Positions 20,601-29,036 are shown, counted from the first letter of the stretch. The stretch: DNA of 64,000 nucleotides from JABDMH01 sp965223025 (GCA_965223025.1 CBDCVP010000022.1:1984001-2048000), one strand, 5' to 3'. Program-made: numbers and translations. Notes: generated by a model not told the origin, from the sequence alone.

Positions 20601-20709
20601 GGATCAGAGGAGCATCATTGATATCCTTCACTAGTTCGATCGATTGGCAAATGGATCTTGTATTCACTAGAAACAGGATAGCGAATCCCAGAAGAGCGAC
20701 TTTTTTCAT
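17650..20709 (-). CDS. Secreted ELWxxDGT-repeat protein (17 repeats)
   Basis: The 1019-residue protein has a signal peptide (KKVALLGFAILFLVNTRSICQ) and then about 17 copies of a ~50-residue unit centred on ELWKSDGTxxGTxxVKDI, with LTxVNGTLFFTADDG-like strands between. Such repeats are annotated as ELWxxDGT proteins and presumably form a beta-propeller-like or solenoid exported structure. The repeats are followed by a segment with paired cysteines and then RFWSHPGSWSPEVPGACDDVVIP, as seen in Bacteroidota surface proteins. The protein stops soon after (SPGKTIQVGK) with no recognisable type IX sorting domain or sugar-binding module, so it may be C-terminally truncated. Function unknown; adhesion or matrix binding is inference. 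Confidence 0.9.
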   Translation of the reverse strand: MKKVALLGFAILFLVNTRSICQSIELVKDINDAPLIPNIQECYDRNILTINGITFFAKWHPYYGIELWKTDGTPDGSTIVKDLQLASGLDLGNGDPVHFNELNGTLHFFATSNNVLGLWKSDGTESGTLLIKVISNANIKPTESIVLNGQLFFTADNTVNGLELWKSDGTTAGTIMVKDIRPGATSSDIRSLTIVGSTLFFAATDGSTALPELWKSDGTEIGTQLVKYINGAGGSDCRDLVEFNGELFFAANDGVNGRELWKSDGSLNGTMIVKDINAPTHSNPNGLSTSNGTLYFTADDGVHGPELWKSDGTEAGTEIVLDIFSGNPGSSPRKLTNVNGTVFFVATDDSHGQELWKSDGTISGTVLVKDITPGTAPSSLSSLLEYNNQLIFLLATLDSDRLWRSDGSDLGTFMLENINIEPTCIPGIERSERSIFASSTHIYFFGSKDEQAVQLWQSNGTTNGIQKLTDLLLTESSSIIEMVNYNNVLFLGMGGFTANSQSGLWKSDGTELGTLFLSNISADHFTISNSILFFRGFDGSDYGLWKTDGTSNGTVVLLNDVDPKYLTDVNGLLYFNGGGHLWISDGSPAGTTIVKNSIDPEEITYVNGTIFFTADDGINGRELWKSDGTESGTVIVHDFLVGSSNPYGLTSFLGELYLAANGGQGYELWKSNGTPGIGTVLVKDINPNGPGSNSNPDHLEVVGDLLFFTADDGVHLTELWRSDGTTGGTQMVKDIFPLSASVPQDLTNVGGILFFSCYTLAYLNELWRSDGTEDGTYLVKDINPNLSSYPMEMTQIGCDFYFSTNGASGRELWKSDGNAGGTALIGDINPVGPDDVRNLVHINGTIYFTATNGLTGQELYKYTPILEGAPSVSDIKSLQSCSHYILPSILGTNLSGNQAYYTESHAAGTKHPPGDTIFSTTILFAYDAKGVCYDETSFSIEFDINPGQLCTKQAGPPPARFWSHPGSWSPEVPGACDDVVIPDNNQDCIVDIDAYCNTLEILLGATFEISPGKTIQVGK

Positions 20710-21129
20710 ATGCTTATATTGGATTGAATTGAGTTATTTCTTTTTACCATCAATATTACTTACATCAACCACGCTGGGACCAATTCGAACATATCGTATT
20801 GAAACTCAAAAGGGGCAAACTATGAGGGAGAGGTGGGGGCAATTGCTGATCGACAAAAACTTGCTGGTGTTTACACACTCTCCTCTCTTAAATGGCTTCG
20901 AATATAATATTGAATAATATTAGTAGAGTTTCCGAACTACTTGAACTTTTTGGCCAGGGCTCGACATGTTTTTTGATGTTGAGGCAGATTTTTAGAGCAG
21001 TCAATTGTTGCACATTTCTGGTACTCATCATCCAGGTTCCAAGGCTACGTGATGGCCTTTGAAATCCTGTTGCTAATGCATAATAAAATGCTGTCCTAAT
21101 CAGCGATAGGCAAGAGATGCAATCAGTGT
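20710..21129. other. Intergenic stretch
   Basis: About 420 bases lie between the ELWxxDGT gene and the next minus-strand gene. Short open frames occur on both strands, but none has recognisable features. It should contain the promoter of the ELWxxDGT gene near 20,740-20,810, although I could not find a TTTG/TAnnTTTG pair with the usual Bacteroidota spacing. Confidence 0.4.
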
Positions 21130-21546
21130 CTATTCCTTCGACTCCACGATTTTTGCATACGATACTTCCTCATTCAGAATGGTTTGATGATACTTTTTAA
21201 TTTCGGCAACTACCTTTTCTTCAGATCCCCCGATCCTGACCATTTCCTGCCAGACTTCACTACTCTTATTGCCATAGCCGAAAACCACTTCTGATAAGGA
21301 TGAATGGGGAAGTATGGGAACCATGATTTGAACATCCCAGGGACCAGAGTAAAAACGGTATACACGGACCTCGATACCTACCGCTAGATTGGCGGCATTA
21401 AGATACTTCATGCCAATGGCCATTGCCTCGTCATGCATACCTTTTTTAAATTTGAGATTTCTGACTTGATATTCTTGAGAGTCCTGAGTGTAGCCGACTA
21501 TGGTCGTCAAGGAAAGGAATGCGACAAAAACAAGTTTTAGGATCAT
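21130..21546 (-). CDS. Secreted small protein of unknown function
   Basis: The 138-residue protein has a signal peptide (MILKLVFVAFLSLTTIVGYTQ) followed by about 115 residues with alternating strands and helices. Motifs are YQVRNLKFKKGMHDEAMAIGMKYLNAAN and GIEVRVYRFYSGPWDVQIMVPI. The spacing of a ...FKKGMxDEAxxxGxKY helix and a strand with paired aromatic residues is reminiscent of dimeric alpha/beta-barrel (NIPSNAP-like) proteins, but this is only a suggestion. The open frame begins with TTG at 21579; the ATG at 21546 is chosen because it places the hydrophobic core at the proper distance. Confidence 0.65.
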   Translation of the reverse strand: MILKLVFVAFLSLTTIVGYTQDSQEYQVRNLKFKKGMHDEAMAIGMKYLNAANLAVGIEVRVYRFYSGPWDVQIMVPILPHSSLSEVVFGYGNKSSEVWQEMVRIGGSEEKVVAEIKKYHQTILNEEVSYAKIVESKE

Positions 21547-21961
21547 AAGTTGTGTCAGTTTTAAACAGGTATTTTCCAACCGTGTGGTGAAAGTGCTCTA
21601 GATATTCGTCTTACTAAATCGCAATTTCATGGGCAATGGTGATGAATATTGAGTGAAGCCCACCCAAAATTGAGTAGTTTACATGAATGGTTGAGTGTGT
21701 ATTTAATGCTAGCGTTGCCAAACTCCTCGACCGCTGTATTCTTAGCTGGAAATTTATTTTGAGGTTGGTTTACCTTGTTGGCATCTTCCGAAATCTTATT
21801 ATCTTTCAAATGTAATTGTGATACCAATAGATACGGGATTATTGATTTTGTCGGCTTCACAAATTATTGTATTCAATGGAATCTGTTTGAAAGAACTGTA
21901 TCAAATTCAAAAACCAAGGCTTGATTCCTTCATGTCTAAGAGCGAAGGAAAGTTGATGTGG
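21547..21961. other. Divergent intergenic region
   Basis: About 400 bases separate the small secreted protein gene (minus) from the hybrid sensor (plus), so promoters for both should lie here. The hybrid sensor frame is open back to 21818, but those first ~48 codons carry no family features. A 77-codon minus-strand frame at 21627-21860 also shows none. No strong promoter match was found by eye. Confidence 0.35.
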
Positions 21962-24900
21962 ATGATGCCAATCCGTACCTGGGAACGATGTCGGATGGTC
22001 TTGGTCTTCCTAGCTGGGGTAGTTTTTATGATCAGTACGAGCACCTTGATGCAAGGTCAACATGATTTTGGGACATTTCCATTCAAACATATTTCTGATG
22101 ATGTCAAGATGCCCAAATTTCGGGCGAGAAGTGCATTACACGACCGACAAGGATTTATGTGGTTTGGGACCGAAATGAGTTTGGCCTGTTTTAATGGGAT
22201 GGAGACCAAGGAGTATTTATTGCGAGGTGAGGAGTTGGTCGTTTCAGCCATCATCGAAGATAGAAATGGTGATATCTGGGCACATGTGAATGCCGATCTA
22301 CTGATGCATCTTGATCGGAGAAATGATAAGATTACCCGTTACCACTATCGTGGTGGTCCTTTCGGTAGAATTCGAAGTCTGGAAAGTGCCTACTTCTTCA
22401 CAAACTGTATGTTTGAAGACAGTGAGGGCTTCATATGGATGGGCACTGAGGATGGTTTTAGGAGGTTTGATCCTAAGGCGAAGACATTTATGTTATTTCC
22501 AAAGCATGACACCTATAATGGATGGCTATTTGAGGTAGCGCCACAGAAGTATATGGAAGTACGTAGAGATGGCATTGCCAGCTTTAATGAGCGCAATGGG
22601 TCAATTTTTTCTTTTGATACCGTTGCCTTGATGACCAGTGTGGTACGGACCAGGGAGGGAAATTATTGGATGAGCACTCGAGATGAGGGGATCTTTCTCT
22701 TTGATTGGAAAACCAAGACGATTATTAATTATACTTATACACCAGAGGATCCAGGAAATATTGGGAATAATTTTGTCAATCACTTGATGCTGGATCATCA
22801 TCAGCGCTTGTGGGCTGCTGTGTCAGATGTCGGCATTCAGATCTTTGATCCAGATAAGAAACAATTTGTCACTCTGCAGCGATACAATCCGTTGGTGCAT
22901 TTACCCACAGAGCCTATTAAAATCTTTACAGACCGACATCATGGTGTATGGGTCAGTACATTCATGCATGGAGTTTCGCATGTGGGAACCTTTGGAAAAC
23001 AATTTCGATCATATGCGATACCCACCACTGGACGATCACATGCAGTTGTTGCCAGGGTTGAGAGTTTCTTCGAGAGAGAAGACGGGACCTATTTATTCGC
23101 AACAGATGGAGCTGGTGTATTTCAGGGTGTTCCCGATGAGAATACTTATGTGCCCCTGTTTTTTCATAGGGTCGATTCACCGCACGCAAAAAGAAGAATG
23201 AAAGTGCGTTTTGTCAAGGAAGACCGTAGGGGAAACATCTGGCTGGTCTCTTTGGCTGGCCTTGAAGTGTTTGCACCAGGAGATTCGGATGGAAAGTATT
23301 TTGATTCATTTGCTGGAGTCATTGAAGTCGATGGATTAGGAGAATTATGGCGAGTTTCTCCTCGTGCACTCATGAAGTATAACTATGCCACCGAATCCTT
23401 TGAAAACAAGTTGTCCCTGAAGAATCCGTCTGCTAGTTCACACCTTGTGTTTGGATCCAACCATCTTTGGATCACTTCAGCCTCACATCTTGTGTATAAG
23501 GTCGACCTCCATTCTATGAAAATCAAAGACAGCCTGCCTGCTCAGTCTTGGTCATTTGATGAGGATAATAATAACAACCTCTGGTTATTATTGGGCCTTC
23601 AAGGTGATACGTTGGTTCGTTATCAACAGGATCGTAGAGTTTTTTCAGACACGGTTATTTTAGACACGCCAAGAGATCATAATCGAAATAAGATAGTGCT
23701 GGATGGTGGTGGACATCCTTGGATCGGTACGCGGGCAGGTGTCATCGAATACGACCCTGATACTAAAACACTGAAACAATATGATGTTTCAGATGGTTTG
23801 CAGACCAATTTCCAAAGCTCTTGTTTTCCCATTAAAAACAGCAAGGGGGAGCTGATGTTTGGATCTCCCGACGGCTACACCATTTTTCATCCTGATAGTA
23901 TCAAAACAAATCCAAGGATACCTCCCATCTTCCTCACAGGGATAGAAATCCAGAACACTGAAGTAGAGGTAACTAATAAAAAAGATCCAGATTCTCCCCT
24001 TAGTGCGCATATTAATTTTGTAAAGGATATTACGCTAGCCCACCATCAGCACGACCTTACCTTTACATTTGCAGCCCTCGATTATACCAATCCGGAGAAG
24101 AATCAATATAAATATCGATTGATCGGCTATGATAGTGACACCATTGAAACCACCGCCGATCAGAGGCGAGCCACATACACCAACTTGAGTCCTGGAAAGT
24201 ACACCTTCTGGGTGACCGGGTCGAATAATGATGGGATCTGGAATCCTGAAGGCACTAGTTTGCAAATACGGATCAGATCGCCTTGGTATTGGTCGTGGTG
24301 GTCACAGATGATTTATCTCTTATTCATTGGAAGTGTTATTTTTTGGTTTTATCGATTTCAATTAAAACGTCAATTATCGATCAATGAAGTAGGTCGATTG
24401 AGGGAATTAGACCAGGTAAAGTCGCGATTGTACACCAACATCACTCATGAATTCCGGACCCCGCTAACCATCATCTTAGGTATTGCGGATCAATTGGAGC
24501 AAAAAGTCGTGGGAACTGGGAGAGAAGGCCTGCAGATGATCAAAAGGAATGGAAACCGGCTGCTCAACTTAGTCAATCAGATGCTGGATTTGCAGAAAGT
24601 AGAGGCGAATGTGATGCCGGTTGACTTGGTACAAAGCGACATTGTCAAGTATTTGAAGTACTTAGTCGAAAGTTTCCATCCTTATGCGGAATCGAAGCAA
24701 ATTGATTTGCAGTTCACCAGCTATCCTGATTCAATCATATTGGACTACGATCCGCAAAAAATTCAAGACATCCTTTCCAATTTACTATCTAATGCTATCA
24801 AGTTTACCCCGACAACAGGTACTGTCCTTATTGAGTGCGTCCTGCTAACAACCGAGGAATATAAGGTGGTGGTGCGAGACACAGGAGCTGGTATCAGTCC

Positions 24901-25978
24901 GGATGCCCTACCTCATATTTTTGACAGATTCTATCAATCAGATCATTCATTGGTCCGGGATGAGGAAGGTACCGGCATCGGATTGGCGCTGACTAAAGAA
25001 TTGGTCAAATTGATGGGCGGTGAGATCTCTGCCAACAGTATTTTGGGTGCGGGTTTAGAATTTGTAGTTACACTCCCAGTGAGCCGACAGGCTCCACACG
25101 ATCCAGACGTCGGCAAGAGCCTGCCACCTTTGAGAACAACCTATCCTGTGGCCGTATTGTCTGAGCAAGAAGATGATCATATGAATGATGATTTGCCTAG
25201 GATACTTATCATTGAGGATAATATCGATGTAGTATCTTATATGAGATCCACGCTGCAGTCGGGGTACCATCTGCAAACAACTGCGAATGGAAAGCTTGGA
25301 GTTAAGCAAGCTATAGAAACCATACCTGATTTGATCGTCAGCGATGTGATGATGCCTGAGATGGATGGATACCAGGTCTGTCAAGCACTCAAGCATAATC
25401 CTAAAACCAGTCATATCCCCATCATTTTACTTACCGCAAAAGCAGATACCGACGCTCGACTTGAAGGACTGCAATATGGTGCAGATGTATATCTAACCAA
25501 GCCTTTTTTACAAAAGGAACTGTTGGTCAGGATTACGTCTTTACTGAAGCAACGGGACCGCTTACAATCACATTATCGACATCTTTACGAGACTGGAACG
25601 GGAGAGCTAGGTGAGATTCCCGCTACTGAAGTTACTCCCGAAAGTTCCTTTATTAAAAAGGTTAGAGCGACCATTAAGGAGCATTTAGATGATTCTACCT
25701 TCGGAGTTGATCAATTGTGCCGTGCCCTGGCCATGAGCAGCTCTCAGCTTTACCGAAAATTGAAGGCACAGACAGGTCGATCAGCTCATGACATCATGCA
25801 GACAATACGCTTATCACACGGCAAGTCTTTGCTCCAAAGAACAGAGGACACCATCGCCGAGGTAGCCTATCAATGTGGCTTCAGCGATTCCGAATACTTT
25901 TCCAGGGTATTTAAAAAAGAATTTGGCACCGCTCCATCAAAGTTTCGTCGCGAAAATCGCAGCGATCAAAGCATTTAG
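21962..25978 (+). CDS. HTCC-type hybrid two-component system protein (sensor kinase + response regulator + AraC HTH)
   Basis: This one-protein signalling system typically senses glycans in the periplasm and activates polysaccharide-use genes. Domains in order: signal-anchor segment (VLVFLAGVVFMIS), two-component propeller repeats (such as GFMWFGTEM, GFIWMGTEDGF, HPWIGTRAGV), a Y_Y_Y domain (YRLIGYDSDT to SPGKYTFWVTGSNNDG), a membrane helix (MIYLLFIGSVIFWFYRF), and HisKA with phospho-His at 24446-24448 (NITHEFRTPLT). HATPase_c follows (SNLLSNAIKF, VRDTGAGIS, GTGIGLALTK), then a receiver with Asp codon at 25343-25345 (SDVMMPEMDGY) and Lys in LTKPF, and an AraC domain ending EFGTAPSKFRR. AAGGAAAG at 21945-21952 is spaced for ATG 21962; ATG 21932 or 21956 are alternatives. 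All phosphotransfer residues are present. Confidence 0.93.
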   Translation: MMPIRTWERCRMVLVFLAGVVFMISTSTLMQGQHDFGTFPFKHISDDVKMPKFRARSALHDRQGFMWFGTEMSLACFNGMETKEYLLRGEELVVSAIIEDRNGDIWAHVNADLLMHLDRRNDKITRYHYRGGPFGRIRSLESAYFFTNCMFEDSEGFIWMGTEDGFRRFDPKAKTFMLFPKHDTYNGWLFEVAPQKYMEVRRDGIASFNERNGSIFSFDTVALMTSVVRTREGNYWMSTRDEGIFLFDWKTKTIINYTYTPEDPGNIGNNFVNHLMLDHHQRLWAAVSDVGIQIFDPDKKQFVTLQRYNPLVHLPTEPIKIFTDRHHGVWVSTFMHGVSHVGTFGKQFRSYAIPTTGRSHAVVARVESFFEREDGTYLFATDGAGVFQGVPDENTYVPLFFHRVDSPHAKRRMKVRFVKEDRRGNIWLVSLAGLEVFAPGDSDGKYFDSFAGVIEVDGLGELWRVSPRALMKYNYATESFENKLSLKNPSASSHLVFGSNHLWITSASHLVYKVDLHSMKIKDSLPAQSWSFDEDNNNNLWLLLGLQGDTLVRYQQDRRVFSDTVILDTPRDHNRNKIVLDGGGHPWIGTRAGVIEYDPDTKTLKQYDVSDGLQTNFQSSCFPIKNSKGELMFGSPDGYTIFHPDSIKTNPRIPPIFLTGIEIQNTEVEVTNKKDPDSPLSAHINFVKDITLAHHQHDLTFTFAALDYTNPEKNQYKYRLIGYDSDTIETTADQRRATYTNLSPGKYTFWVTGSNNDGIWNPEGTSLQIRIRSPWYWSWWSQMIYLLFIGSVIFWFYRFQLKRQLSINEVGRLRELDQVKSRLYTNITHEFRTPLTIILGIADQLEQKVVGTGREGLQMIKRNGNRLLNLVNQMLDLQKVEANVMPVDLVQSDIVKYLKYLVESFHPYAESKQIDLQFTSYPDSIILDYDPQKIQDILSNLLSNAIKFTPTTGTVLIECVLLTTEEYKVVVRDTGAGISPDALPHIFDRFYQSDHSLVRDEEGTGIGLALTKELVKLMGGEISANSILGAGLEFVVTLPVSRQAPHDPDVGKSLPPLRTTYPVAVLSEQEDDHMNDDLPRILIIEDNIDVVSYMRSTLQSGYHLQTTANGKLGVKQAIETIPDLIVSDVMMPEMDGYQVCQALKHNPKTSHIPIILLTAKADTDARLEGLQYGADVYLTKPFLQKELLVRITSLLKQRDRLQSHYRHLYETGTGELGEIPATEVTPESSFIKKVRATIKEHLDDSTFGVDQLCRALAMSSSQLYRKLKAQTGRSAHDIMQTIRLSHGKSLLQRTEDTIAEVAYQCGFSDSEYFSRVFKKEFGTAPSKFRRENRSDQSI

Positions 25979-26651
25979 ACTGATCGATGTTGGGCATTGA
26001 TGACTATTATCAAGCTCTGGTGACTGAGGTGATGAAAGCTCACTTACCCACAATCCTTATTTATTCCCTTCTGTAGTGACCGAAGAAAAAATGTCTCCTA
26101 CCACCACGCTTGCAGGTGTACTGAATGAAATTTGACGGGTATTTGCATGAAATTTCATGCACTCGAATCCGGAAGGTAGACGAGAGACTTCTCATCCGTC
26201 AAATAAGGAGCATGAAATTTCGGGTTTTTTGAAAGATATTCCAGGGGTCCTCTCTTGGATTCTACCTTAGTTTTACTTCTGTAGGAATCAGTACATAAAC
26301 AGTATTTATTTAACCCGGATTATGCATTAGAGTTTCTATTACGAGCAAAAATGCCTGCAAACTCAGGCACGTCCAGCAATTTTGCTTCTCACCGTAATGG
26401 CGATTACGATTGCGAGGCAAAATCACTGTGGAGCACCTGATTTTATTGGCCTTTTGACTCTCACTACGAAACCTAATGCATAATCCGGGTTGAGTTCGAT
26501 TTTAAGCTTCTACAAGATCCCATAGTCATCACAGATGTTTGGCGCCCAAATCTGCGGTGGAAGATCTTAGTGATTCAGTTTTCAGTTTGAGATCATTTTG
26601 CTTCACTCGGCAGTGAGCTAAGGTAGTTCACTGGCACTAAATGCTTATGTC
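25979..26651. other. Intergenic region with palindrome cluster and a MITE-like element
   Basis: This 670-bp gap holds no gene. Just downstream of the sensor is an 18-bp perfect palindrome (TGCATGAAATTTCATGCA, 26144-26161). It is enclosed by an 8-bp inverted pair, TTTGACGG at 26131-26138 and CCGTCAAA at 26196-26203. ATGAAATTT recurs at 26125, 26147 and 26212, the last followed by CGGGTTTTTT. The structured RNA this would form could be a terminator or a small RNA. A MITE-like element follows at 26312-26491. CAGTGA/TCACTG at 26611-26633 is a weak inverted pair close to the next start codon and might be an operator. Confidence 0.5.
26312..26491. repeat. MITE-like 180-bp element with 19-bp perfect terminal inverted repeats
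   Basis: The left end AACCCGGATTATGCATTAG at 26312-26330 is an exact reverse complement of the right end at 26473-26491. The interior has no coding capacity but contains shorter complementary pieces, so the whole can fold. Perfect ends, small size and an intergenic position are typical of miniature inverted-repeat transposable elements mobilised by a transposase acting in trans. I could not identify a target duplication next to the ends, and no transposase with these ends is in the window. Confidence 0.65.
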
Positions 26652-27554
26652 ATGCAGAAATCAATGCTCCTCATTATTTATATGCTTAGTCAGTTTGCCA
26701 ATCGTACTAACGGATCAGAGGTTATTCCCTTTGAGACCATCGGAAACCTAATCATCGTATCGACAGTGGTAGATGGAAGGAAGGGAAATTATATCGTCGA
26801 CACGGGCGTACCCACCTTGATTTTGAATAAACAGGTTTTTCACGGAGAGAAATCTGATAGGGAAATGATCGGAATCAGTGGTGAAGGAACTGTCGAGACG
26901 AAGTATTCAAAGGTTACCATGGGTAGGCAGACCTGGAAAGGGGTCTACTGTGAAATTACGGACCTGACGGCGATTGAGCAGGGCCTGGGCATCCCGATCG
27001 ATGGACTCATTGGATGCCGACTGTTCAGAAAATTTACGGTGGTATTTGACTATGCAAAACAAGAGATTAGACTTTCGTTGTCAGGAAGAAGAGGTGAAAT
27101 ACCACCAATAATGTTAAATGATAGTAATGAGACTTCGATCTATGAATGGAAGGGACATGTACCCATCATCCAAGCCTATGTGGGTTCTGAGAAATTGAAG
27201 TTGATTATAGATACAGGATCCGCTTACAATGTGTTTGGGAGTAGCTACTTGAAGAAATTAGACGAGGAAATGATGCAATGGGATAGGCAGATGCTGGTTG
27301 GCATCGGAGAAGGACAAAGCCGGGTGGAGGCAGCTACCATTTTTAACCTGGAGGTGGGCAATAAGATCTGTAGTCCCATGAGAACACTATTCCACGACGA
27401 CAGGCGCATCAGCCGGCTTTGCCCGGGTCGGTCCGTTCATGGAGTTTTGGGCTATGAATACCTAAGTCAAGTACTACTGTCTATTGATTTCAAGAACCAC
27501 ACAATGGCCATTGTGGAATCTTCCGATGCTTACGAAAGGATGATTGCCAGATAA
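26652..27554 (+). CDS. Secreted retropepsin-like aspartic protease with two lobes
   Basis: The 300-residue protein has a signal-like N-terminus (KSMLLIIYMLSQFAN) and two aspartyl-protease half-domains in tandem. The first has active-site loop YIVDTGVPTLIL at ~residues 46-57 with a distal IDGLIGCRLF flap-like region. The second has LIIDTGSAYNVF at ~residues 178-190 with HGVLGYEYL. Bacterial retropepsin-like proteins normally have one such lobe and dimerise; here the duplicated lobes could form the active site within one chain, as in pepsin. Both DTG motifs are intact. The gene stands alone between the sensor and the LytTR regulator. Confidence 0.8.
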   Translation: MQKSMLLIIYMLSQFANRTNGSEVIPFETIGNLIIVSTVVDGRKGNYIVDTGVPTLILNKQVFHGEKSDREMIGISGEGTVETKYSKVTMGRQTWKGVYCEITDLTAIEQGLGIPIDGLIGCRLFRKFTVVFDYAKQEIRLSLSGRRGEIPPIMLNDSNETSIYEWKGHVPIIQAYVGSEKLKLIIDTGSAYNVFGSSYLKKLDEEMMQWDRQMLVGIGEGQSRVEAATIFNLEVGNKICSPMRTLFHDDRRISRLCPGRSVHGVLGYEYLSQVLLSIDFKNHTMAIVESSDAYERMIAR

Positions 27555-27867
27555 TAGTATCACTTCTGTCTGAATGGGAACAACCATCAGTTGTCAGACC
27601 TAAATGGAGGAAATTTCAGGGTTTTTGCTAGATTTCTACAGGTTGGTTCCTAAGTCTCACACTTATCTTTATTCTAAATCGTGACTCCGGCATGAGGACT
27701 CATGGGATTTGCAACCGAAATATCTCGGGGATTATTCTTAATCCTTATTAATGCCTAGGAGTTTGTTAGACCCGATCTTTATGTGACCGTAGAGGATTGA
27801 AGGGTAATCATCAATACGGTGACCGGTATGGTAAAATAGCTGTGTACGGCTTACAAATTCGTCCAAT
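27555..27867. other. Intergenic stretch
   Basis: About 310 bases without a supported gene. A segment near 27609-27630 (GAAATTTCAGGGTTTTTG) resembles the ATGAAATTTCGGGTTTTTTG piece downstream of the sensor at 26212-26231, which might indicate two related terminators or repeats. A 66-codon minus-strand frame at 27738-27938 has no family features. Confidence 0.35.
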
Positions 27868-28626
27868 ATGGAAAACCTAAAATGCGCGATAGTCGATGAT
27901 GAACAGCTCAGTATTTCGTCCTTGCAAAGACAGATCAAAAGGCTTTACCCATCCATAGAAATTTGCTATACTGATGTGGATCCACAAAGGGCACTCAGTT
28001 GGGTTCATCGGCACCCTTTTGACCTACTGATGCTTGGTATTGAAATGCCGAGAATGACGGGGTTTGAGTTTCTAGATAAACTTTCAGGGATCGATTTTAA
28101 TCTTGTGTTTATCACTGCGATCGAAGTGTATGCCGTGAAGGCCTTTAGGTACAATGCAGTCGATTACCTTCTTAAACCCATCGAGGAGCACGAGCTCCGT
28201 CAGTGCTTAAAAAAGATCGAAGCACAAGAAGAGGTTTATCGAACAACTCCTCAGGAGTTAGAGAGAAATGGGAGCTGTCTTAGCCTTCGAAAGCCTCAAG
28301 CAGCCAGAATCTCTATATCCAATAGTCAAAGTATTGAATTTATCAACCCGGATCAGATCCTATTTTGTGCATCTGAAAGTAATTATACACATATTCATCT
28401 AAGGTGCGGAACACGCAAAGTGGTGAGTCGGACTTTGAAGGCAATCGATGAATTATTGAAACCTTACAACTTTTTTAGAATTCACCATTCCTATCTGGTC
28501 AATTTAGCGTATGTACAAAAATTCTTGCGCAAGGACCATTCGATCTTGCTGGAAGGAAACAAACTACTTCCTCTATCCCAATCAAAACGTGACCAGTTTT
28601 TATCTGCGATGGTAGCGCTACAGTAA
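27868..28626 (+). CDS. LytTR-type response regulator lacking the phospho-acceptor aspartate
   Basis: The 252-residue protein has a CheY-like receiver (residues 1-~120) and a LytTR DNA-binding domain (~150-250; ISISNSQSIEFINPDQILFCASESNYT, FFRIHHSYLVNLAYV). The acidic pair Asp10-Asp11 and Lys103 (YLLKP) are kept. The position that is normally Asp in LDIEMP is Gly57 here (LMLGIEMPRMTG; codon GGT at 28036-28038, one base from GAT). Such a receiver cannot be phosphorylated in the usual way and may be constitutive or controlled otherwise. No LytS-type kinase lies beside it. The start at 27868 gives the standard MENLKCAIVDDE opening. Confidence 0.9.
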   Translation: MENLKCAIVDDEQLSISSLQRQIKRLYPSIEICYTDVDPQRALSWVHRHPFDLLMLGIEMPRMTGFEFLDKLSGIDFNLVFITAIEVYAVKAFRYNAVDYLLKPIEEHELRQCLKKIEAQEEVYRTTPQELERNGSCLSLRKPQAARISISNSQSIEFINPDQILFCASESNYTHIHLRCGTRKVVSRTLKAIDELLKPYNFFRIHHSYLVNLAYVQKFLRKDHSILLEGNKLLPLSQSKRDQFLSAMVALQ

Positions 28627-29036
28627 TTAATTAAATTTGGAAATTATTGAAAGGTCGGTGTAGAAAATAGACTTTATAAATTTTGGGTTGCATTTGGGAT
28701 CGCACCTACAAACCCCATGCGGTCACCCTGAGCGCAGCGAAGTGAAGCCGAAGGGTAGTGCGAAACTATAAAGGGGCTTAGACTTCGCTGCGTTACGCCT
28801 GACCTTGGTTATTATGTAATTAATAGATAAAAAAAGTGTACCTATTAACCCAAGGATCACCCTCGTGCGAAACTCCGTAATCCATCCTCCATGCCCTCTG
28901 CTAAATATGACAAGAGGGCAGGAGCCCTTTGCCTCAGGTTAGTACAGGCATTTTCGACAAACATTTCTAACATTGCTACGGCTTTGACTTCGTTGCGCTA
29001 CGCTCAGTCTGCCATGATTAATTTCAGTAGTGTAAG
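28627..29036. repeat. Intergenic dispersed-repeat cluster (copy A)
   Basis: This gap contains a GGTCACCCTGAGCGCAGCGA module at 28721-28740 and partly inverted relatives (CTTCGCTGCGTTACGCCTGA near 28787; CTTCGTTGCGCTACGCTCAG near 28989). A second module, GAGGGCAGGAGCCCTTT followed by CTCAGGT, lies at 28914-28939. GCCCTC at 28893-28898 pairs with GAGGGC at 28914-28919. Both modules recur in the gap at 49285-49991. No gene is present. The first module is the type of intergenic repeat common in Bacteroidota genomes; its role is not known. Confidence 0.65.

Noticed and set aside
21627..21860. 77-codon minus-strand frame between divergent genes
   Set aside because: It has no family features, no plausible ribosome-binding site, and lies in the expected promoter region.
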